This document shows, in pieces, positions 59,612 through 64,000 of a DNA stretch of 64,000 bases. Location of the stretch: the NCBI GenBank assembly GCA_949284685.1, contig CASDWE010000002.1:512476-576475 (forward strand), in the 5' to 3' direction. The notes under the pieces were generated by a model that saw nothing but the letters and a program-made list of their open reading frames with translations, made no database searches and had not been told where the DNA came from. Numbering within the stretch: position 1 is the first letter of the stretch; each line of letters begins with the position of its first letter. This DNA is from an uncultured bacterium (GTDB taxonomy: Bacteria > Bacillota_I > Bacilli_A > RFN20 > CAG-826). Position numbers and translations under genes: made by a program.

Positions 59612-61804
59612 ATGGAATTTACCATTAAATTTAAGTCAATATTTAAAAAAGATAATATTTCCAAATTCACTATGTGGATAATACCATATATTGTTTTATT
59701 AATTGCCACTCTTTTGCCATTTTGGTTTTGGATTGTTTATCCATTTATGACTGGTGGGGATGATTATGTCACTCATCTAGCGTTAGTGTATGACTTAGTG
59801 TATGGGTTTAAACATGGATTTTTTTATTCCACTAATCACATATATTATGGGATATTTGCATATGATGCATCGCTTTTTTATGGAATGTTTCCACATTATT
59901 GCAGTGCTATTTTTAATTATTTATTTTCATTTACAGGTATCGGAGTTGTTAGCTCAATAAAAATTATCAGCATAATATTTTCATTTATTGCCGCTATTTT
60001 TGCTTATAAATTAGTTAGTCTTATTTCTAAAAACAAAATTGTCGGTATTGCAGGTGGTATTGCTTATGCGTTTTTGCCTTATCGAACATTTTGTTTTTTT
60101 TATCGCTTTGCTTTTAGTGAAGCAATTGCACTAACTTTTATACCGATGTTTTTTTATGCACTATATCGAATAATTAATGATGAAAAATTATATATTTCTC
60201 CATTTATAATTTTAATTTTGTCATTAGCGATGTGCGTATTTTCTCATCCTTTTACAGCTATATTAATCGTGTTAAGTGGTATTATTTTTTGTCTTTTTAA
60301 TGTTAAAAAATTGTTCTTTAAATTTAAAAAATTAAGATTTTCTTTATATATATTAACATCTGTCATTTTAGAAGTGGGACTTGTCTTTTGTTTTGTTTTT
60401 CCAATGCTTGAAGCATATGGATTAGAAATATATCGAGTAAGCGATAATGAAATCATGTGGACGAATTTAGAAAGCGTACTTAGCAGGATGGTCCAATCAT
60501 TCCAATTTGCTGGATTATTAAATTTTCAATGGCTAGAAGCGTTTGGCATATCCTCTCCAACCGATTCCACATTATTATGGACATTAGGACTGATTATTTT
60601 TCCATTTTCTTGTATTGGAGCATTCATATTAGATTTTTTCATTTTAAAGAAACTAAAAGTTAATATTATCTTAAAATATATTATTCGTGTACTAGTTTTA
60701 TTTATCATTGTATTTATTCCAAGTATAGCGGCTTTTCAAAGAATTGAAATGTATCTTGCCTTATCATTATTTTTTGTTTCTTACATTATTATTTTTATGA
60801 TTGATTGGAAAAAAATATTTCATAAAGAGGTAGAAAAAAAGGAAAATAATGATAATCCTAATATTGGTAAAGAATATTATGATTTATTAAATGACACTAA
60901 TGTTTATTGTTGCTTGCTTTTAATAATTGTGGGGATGTTTTATTTATTTAATGCTAAAATTTGGGAAATTTCTCCATCATTTATGTATATGGGACAATTT
61001 CCTTTTAGATTTTGGGGTATTGTAGGATTTTTTATAATATTTTTACTAGCTATTATTTTAAGACCGTTAAGAAAGAATAAATATGTTGGACCAATATCGA
61101 TTGCTATCTCGTGTTATTTATTAACTCTTAATATGTCTTTAGTGGATAAAAGATTATATTCGATTCCTAATGAATCGCATCAAGTTGTAGAAGCAAATGA
61201 AGAATGGGTTAAAACCGTTACTTATTTTGGGGCGCAAAATGAATATCTTCCACAAATATTTTACGACATATATGAAGGAAAAAAAGATGAATCATATCCC
61301 AATTCACTAGGATATGAAGTTGCTAGATATATATGCACAAATCGAATAAAACTATTTGGAATAGAAGAGTATATTCAACCAGTATATTTAGATGGAAGTG
61401 GAGAAATCAAAATAACTTATCTTAACACTCCTGACGCGAATTTTGAGGTAGTTTGCGATGAAAAAGGATTGATTCAAATTCCACAAATATATTATCCTGG
61501 TTATAATGCTATTGCTATTGATGAAAGTGGCAATAGTTATGATCTAGAAATTAGTAATGTCGATGGATTAGTAACTTTTTCTATCCCAAAAGGTTCATAT
61601 GATGTTTATTTAACTTATCCTGGTAATAGTTTAAAAAACACTGGTTGGTGGTTATTGATTTTTTCATCAATTGGTGTCGTTATATTTGCTACTTATGGTT
61701 ATATAGATAGAAAATTAAAAGATAAAAAATCAAAAAATAATGAGAATTTGCAAGAAAAAGAAGGAGAAAATGCTGATGAACAAGTTTATGAAGATGGCAA
61801 TTAA
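59612..61804 (+). CDS. Large polytopic membrane protein, PTPS-related/YfhO-like
   Basis: A 730-residue membrane protein with about 12-14 hydrophobic segments. An early extracytoplasmic loop has the acidic GGDDYVTHL (near residue 50), a position where GT-C type glycosyltransferases keep a catalytic Asp pair. It resembles the '6-pyruvoyl-tetrahydropterin synthase-related' (PF10131) membrane proteins, thought to act in surface glycan synthesis. The last ~150 residues include a beta-rich exported domain, a terminal helix and an acidic tail. Its 3' end overlaps the deaminase gene by 29 bp. Confidence 0.65.
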   Translation: MEFTIKFKSIFKKDNISKFTMWIIPYIVLLIATLLPFWFWIVYPFMTGGDDYVTHLALVYDLVYGFKHGFFYSTNHIYYGIFAYDASLFYGMFPHYCSAIFNYLFSFTGIGVVSSIKIISIIFSFIAAIFAYKLVSLISKNKIVGIAGGIAYAFLPYRTFCFFYRFAFSEAIALTFIPMFFYALYRIINDEKLYISPFIILILSLAMCVFSHPFTAILIVLSGIIFCLFNVKKLFFKFKKLRFSLYILTSVILEVGLVFCFVFPMLEAYGLEIYRVSDNEIMWTNLESVLSRMVQSFQFAGLLNFQWLEAFGISSPTDSTLLWTLGLIIFPFSCIGAFILDFFILKKLKVNIILKYIIRVLVLFIIVFIPSIAAFQRIEMYLALSLFFVSYIIIFMIDWKKIFHKEVEKKENNDNPNIGKEYYDLLNDTNVYCCLLLIIVGMFYLFNAKIWEISPSFMYMGQFPFRFWGIVGFFIIFLLAIILRPLRKNKYVGPISIAISCYLLTLNMSLVDKRLYSIPNESHQVVEANEEWVKTVTYFGAQNEYLPQIFYDIYEGKKDESYPNSLGYEVARYICTNRIKLFGIEEYIQPVYLDGSGEIKITYLNTPDANFEVVCDEKGLIQIPQIYYPGYNAIAIDESGNSYDLEISNVDGLVTFSIPKGSYDVYLTYPGNSLKNTGWWLLIFSSIGVVIFATYGYIDRKLKDKKSKNNENLQEKEGENADEQVYEDGN

Positions 61805-62228
61805 TGAAGCCAAAAAAGGAATATTAAATAATCATGGTGGTCCCTTTGGAGCGGTTATTGTAAAAGATGGTAAGGTTATTGCAAAGGGTCATAATCAAGT
61901 TGTTAAAAATCAAGACGCGACATGCCATGGCGAAATGATGGCAATTAGAAAAGCGAGCAAAAAATTAAATACTTTTGATCTAAAAGGATGTGAAATTTAT
62001 ACGACAGGAGAACCATGTCCAATGTGTTTAGGCGCTATATTATGGGCACATATAGATAAGGTTTATTATGGTTGCAATATTGTCGATACTGAGGATATTG
62101 GTTTTAAAGATTTAGAATTTTATAATAAATTAGAAAATAAAAATTCATTTATTAAAGAACTTGATCGCGAAGTTTGTTTAAAACTATATGATCAATACAA
62201 AAACTTAGCAGATAAAAATCATTATTAA
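61776..62228 (+). CDS. CMP/dCMP-type deaminase, guanine-deaminase-like
   Basis: A 150-residue zinc hydrolase of the cytidine deaminase fold. Ligands and catalytic Glu are seen in CHGEMMAIRKA (HxE) and EPCPMCLGAI (PCxxC). GPFGAVIVKDGKVIAKGHNQV and the C-terminal length resemble Bacillus guanine deaminase (GuaD, 156 residues) more than tRNA adenosine deaminase. I start at ATG 61776, nine bases after AAGGAG, inside the preceding gene; ATG 61770 is too close to that site. Substrate could be guanine or another base. Confidence 0.75.
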   Translation: MNKFMKMAINEAKKGILNNHGGPFGAVIVKDGKVIAKGHNQVVKNQDATCHGEMMAIRKASKKLNTFDLKGCEIYTTGEPCPMCLGAILWAHIDKVYYGCNIVDTEDIGFKDLEFYNKLENKNSFIKELDREVCLKLYDQYKNLADKNHY

Positions 62229-62248
62229 AAAATAAGCCCACAAGAGCT

Positions 62249-63016
62249 TTATTTTAGTTCATTATAATTTACTTTAATAGAAGTGGTAAATCGTCTTTGT
62301 TGAACGCTATTAGGGGCATTTGACATATCATTATGATAATCTAATAACATCCCATATTCATCAATTAGCATATCATATTCAATATATGTATTATCCTGTT
62401 GAATATATGTTTTTGGCATGACATATTCTAAATTATTATCTTTGTTTATCGACATCAACATGTAATTTGTATTTAACATGTAATTTAGCATATCCCCATA
62501 ATATAATCCATTAGTTATCATTCCTTGGTTTTCTTCGCCAAAAAATAGTGTCAATTTACTATAAACATAATCTGAACTTAAGTCTGAGCCGCTATTTGAT
62601 ACTCCATCACCTTCATCAGGTATAACTATCGAGCCATTTTCAAGTGTTTGGATCTCTATTCTTTGATATATGGTCTTACCATTATCATTTATTTCTTTTT
62701 TACTTATAATTACTTCGCTTTTTATAATATTATCAATGATATGATCGCCTGTATATGTTTCAATTAAATGAGCGGAATAATTATTTTCATCAGATATATC
62801 ATATGTATAATCAACTGCATAAGTTCCAATTGAAACGTCCTTATCAAAAACTTCTTGAAAATATTCTAATGTTCCTTTTTGATGCGTTTTTATCGCATTA
62901 GATAAAGAAAAATTATTGCAAAACTGCAATAATTCCTCAGGAATATTTGGATTATAACAACTTGTTATTGTTAAAACAAATATAGGAAGAAATAAAAGAT
63001 ATTTTTTATTCACCAT
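62249..63016 (-). CDS. Predicted lipoprotein of unknown function
   Basis: A 255-residue protein. The signal peptide (KKYLLFLPIFVLTITSC) ends in ITSC with Cys20. The mature part is rich in Asn, Tyr, Asp and Thr and appears beta-stranded; I recognise no family. Its start overlaps the end of the upstream gene by 11 bp, so they are co-expressed. The tail ends in a short YIEYDMLIDEYGMLLDY segment that loosely resembles the end of the upstream protein, hinting at distant paralogy. Confidence 0.7.
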   Translation of the reverse strand: MVNKKYLLFLPIFVLTITSCYNPNIPEELLQFCNNFSLSNAIKTHQKGTLEYFQEVFDKDVSIGTYAVDYTYDISDENNYSAHLIETYTGDHIIDNIIKSEVIISKKEINDNGKTIYQRIEIQTLENGSIVIPDEGDGVSNSGSDLSSDYVYSKLTLFFGEENQGMITNGLYYGDMLNYMLNTNYMLMSINKDNNLEYVMPKTYIQQDNTYIEYDMLIDEYGMLLDYHNDMSNAPNSVQQRRFTTSIKVNYNELK

Positions 63017-64000
63017 AAGTATAAATATAATCAGCGTACGCTCCTACATTTTTATCATAATACATTAATGATACATAAGTTTCACGCACTAATCGACCTT
63101 GTTCGTCATATTCGACAGCCATGTTAGATTTATTTGAAATTGATATTTGATCATTTTCACTAAAAACACCTGCCGAAAAAATCTTTAACATATTCGATGA
63201 TGGTGCATAAAATATCAAATGATTATCTTTGGTTAATCCTATTCTTAATTCATAATCATAGCCAACAATTGACCAAACTAATGCTTGTTTGATTCTAGAA
63301 TATGAGCAGCTAGTGGATATTGATCCATTTGATGTCAAACTATAAAATGTTTCTTTATTTATTTGCATTGGGACACCTAATAATGTAGAAGTTGATATTT
63401 CAGGACTTGTCAAGCAAACCATAGATAAAGAACTACTTGTGGAACAAATATAAACATTGGTATCACCACCATCAAAAGTTTGATATAGTGCATTATAATC
63501 TAAATCATATGAAAAATTAAAAACTTCTTCTTGATATTGTGGATAATAGCCAGAGCCTTCCTCATTAGCAGCAATAGCAACATACATTCCATTGTAACTG
63601 CTCTCTTCTTTTTTAACTTTGAAATTATAATTATCGCCATCGACGGTCGTTGTAAATAGGGCAGCGTTGTCTAATTCACGAGAACATTCTAATGCATTAG
63701 AACCTCTAGGAACATTGCCAGTTAAATAACTAAGACGTTTGTTTCTAGCGTTTACATAGCCAAGATAATAATCTTGTCCGCTTGTAACAGAAGAAGTAAC
63801 AGAAGAAGTATTAGGATCAATAATTTGTAAATATTGATCGCGATAGACAACGAAAGCTTCAACCGATCCCGTCAGCGGTTCTTCAAGTCGATTGTAACCT
63901 GCATAATCATTGAAAGCAAAAAATGTTTTGCCAGTATAAGTTGCATCACCTTCGTCTGGAATTTCATCTGAAACGTATTCGACAGCTTCTTCAGGCGATG
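63006..64000 (-). CDS. Secreted-type protein, 5' end beyond the window
   Basis: The minus-strand frame stays open from the stop at 63006 to the window edge (331 codons), so the true start is outside; an internal Met at 63587 is not needed. The sequence is rich in Ser, Thr, Tyr and Asn, with a TSSVTSSVTSG linker-like patch near 63790, a KRLSYLTGNV segment and a C-terminal part that reads as beta strands. I cannot name a family. It precedes the lipoprotein gene, overlapping it by 11 bp. Confidence 0.65.
   Translation of the reverse strand, partial: SPEEAVEYVSDEIPDEGDATYTGKTFFAFNDYAGYNRLEEPLTGSVEAFVVYRDQYLQIIDPNTSSVTSSVTSGQDYYLGYVNARNKRLSYLTGNVPRGSNALECSRELDNAALFTTTVDGDNYNFKVKKEESSYNGMYVAIAANEEGSGYYPQYQEEVFNFSYDLDYNALYQTFDGGDTNVYICSTSSSLSMVCLTSPEISTSTLLGVPMQINKETFYSLTSNGSISTSCSYSRIKQALVWSIVGYDYELRIGLTKDNHLIFYAPSSNMLKIFSAGVFSENDQISISNKSNMAVEYDEQGRLVRETYVSLMYYDKNVGAYADYIYTYGE

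Noticed and set aside
63784-63808. GTAACAGAAGAA tandem repeat
   Set aside because: Two short units encoding a Ser/Thr linker-like patch; ordinary coding repetition.
1-64000. CRISPR arrays
   Set aside because: No regularly spaced 25-40-bp repeats were seen; the only reiterated units (35.8 and 58.3 kb) are abutting 20-mers without spacers.

Overview
The window reads as a low-GC, standard-code (TGA is a stop, TGG encodes Trp) anaerobic relative of the Bacilli, Erysipelotrichia or Mollicutes. The evidence is AT-rich codons, a zinc-type S14, lipobox-bearing lipoproteins, an ECF transporter gene set, a trimeric [FeFe] hydrogenase and gut-type sugar genes. No 16S rRNA gene is present, so the exact taxon is inference.

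Layout: 1-13.2 kb is the S10-spc-alpha ribosomal supercluster, from the last codons of rplD through rplQ. It has secY, adk, map, infA and rpmJ in the usual order and lacks rpmD (L30). 13.2-17.5 kb is an NADH-linked, probably electron-bifurcating [FeFe] hydrogenase operon (hydC-hydB-hydA homologues) behind a promoter that overlaps a perfect 20-bp palindrome. 17.6-21.2 kb carries cysS, mgtC-like, rlmB and a SigH-like sigma factor. 21.2-26.2 kb resumes the classical order ecfA1-ecfA2-ecfT-truA (plus yebC) and rplM-rpsI. In Bacillus that block directly follows rplQ, so hydrogenase and cysS-sigH appear inserted into a conserved neighbourhood.

26.2-35.9 kb is accessory. It holds tRNA-Ile, a DUF4143 ATPase, a decayed helix-turn-helix gene, a MacB-type ABC protein, a YccF protein and tRNA-Val/Thr/Leu. 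Behind tRNA-Leu lies a small defence island: an AbiEi/DUF6088-like winged-helix gene coupled to an unknown HTH protein, then an XRE controller, a C5 cytosine methyltransferase and a HpaII-family endonuclease.

36.0-57.8 kb is the most unusual part. Divergent L-rhamnose genes (rhaA-rhaD-rhaB and a DeoR regulator) face a 17.4-kb same-strand cluster: an ABC sugar importer with its own oversized ATPase, a nucleoside-hydrolase-like enzyme, large modular surface proteins built from at least eight copies of an unrecognised ~185-residue beta-rich module, three GH43-like five-bladed propeller proteins (one fused to the modules), a YesL/DUF624 membrane protein and a ribokinase. I propose a surface glycan capture and import system, perhaps for a rhamnose- and/or ribose-containing polymer. 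The segment is bounded by same-orientation copies of a short reiterated repeat (35.80 and 58.26 kb), and its codons look richer in TCG, GCC, GAC and CGN than the flanks, which suggests acquisition as a unit.

57.8-64 kb contains a decayed capF-like cupin fragment, a sugar-transfer-associated ATP-grasp enzyme, a large PTPS-related-type membrane protein, a guanine/cytidine-type deaminase and two secreted proteins; the last runs off the window edge.

Several promoters carry an extended -10 (TGnTATAAT) only 0-14 nt from the start codon, so leaderless or very short-leader mRNAs may be common here. Functional calls rest on motifs and family resemblance read by eye; no searches were run.
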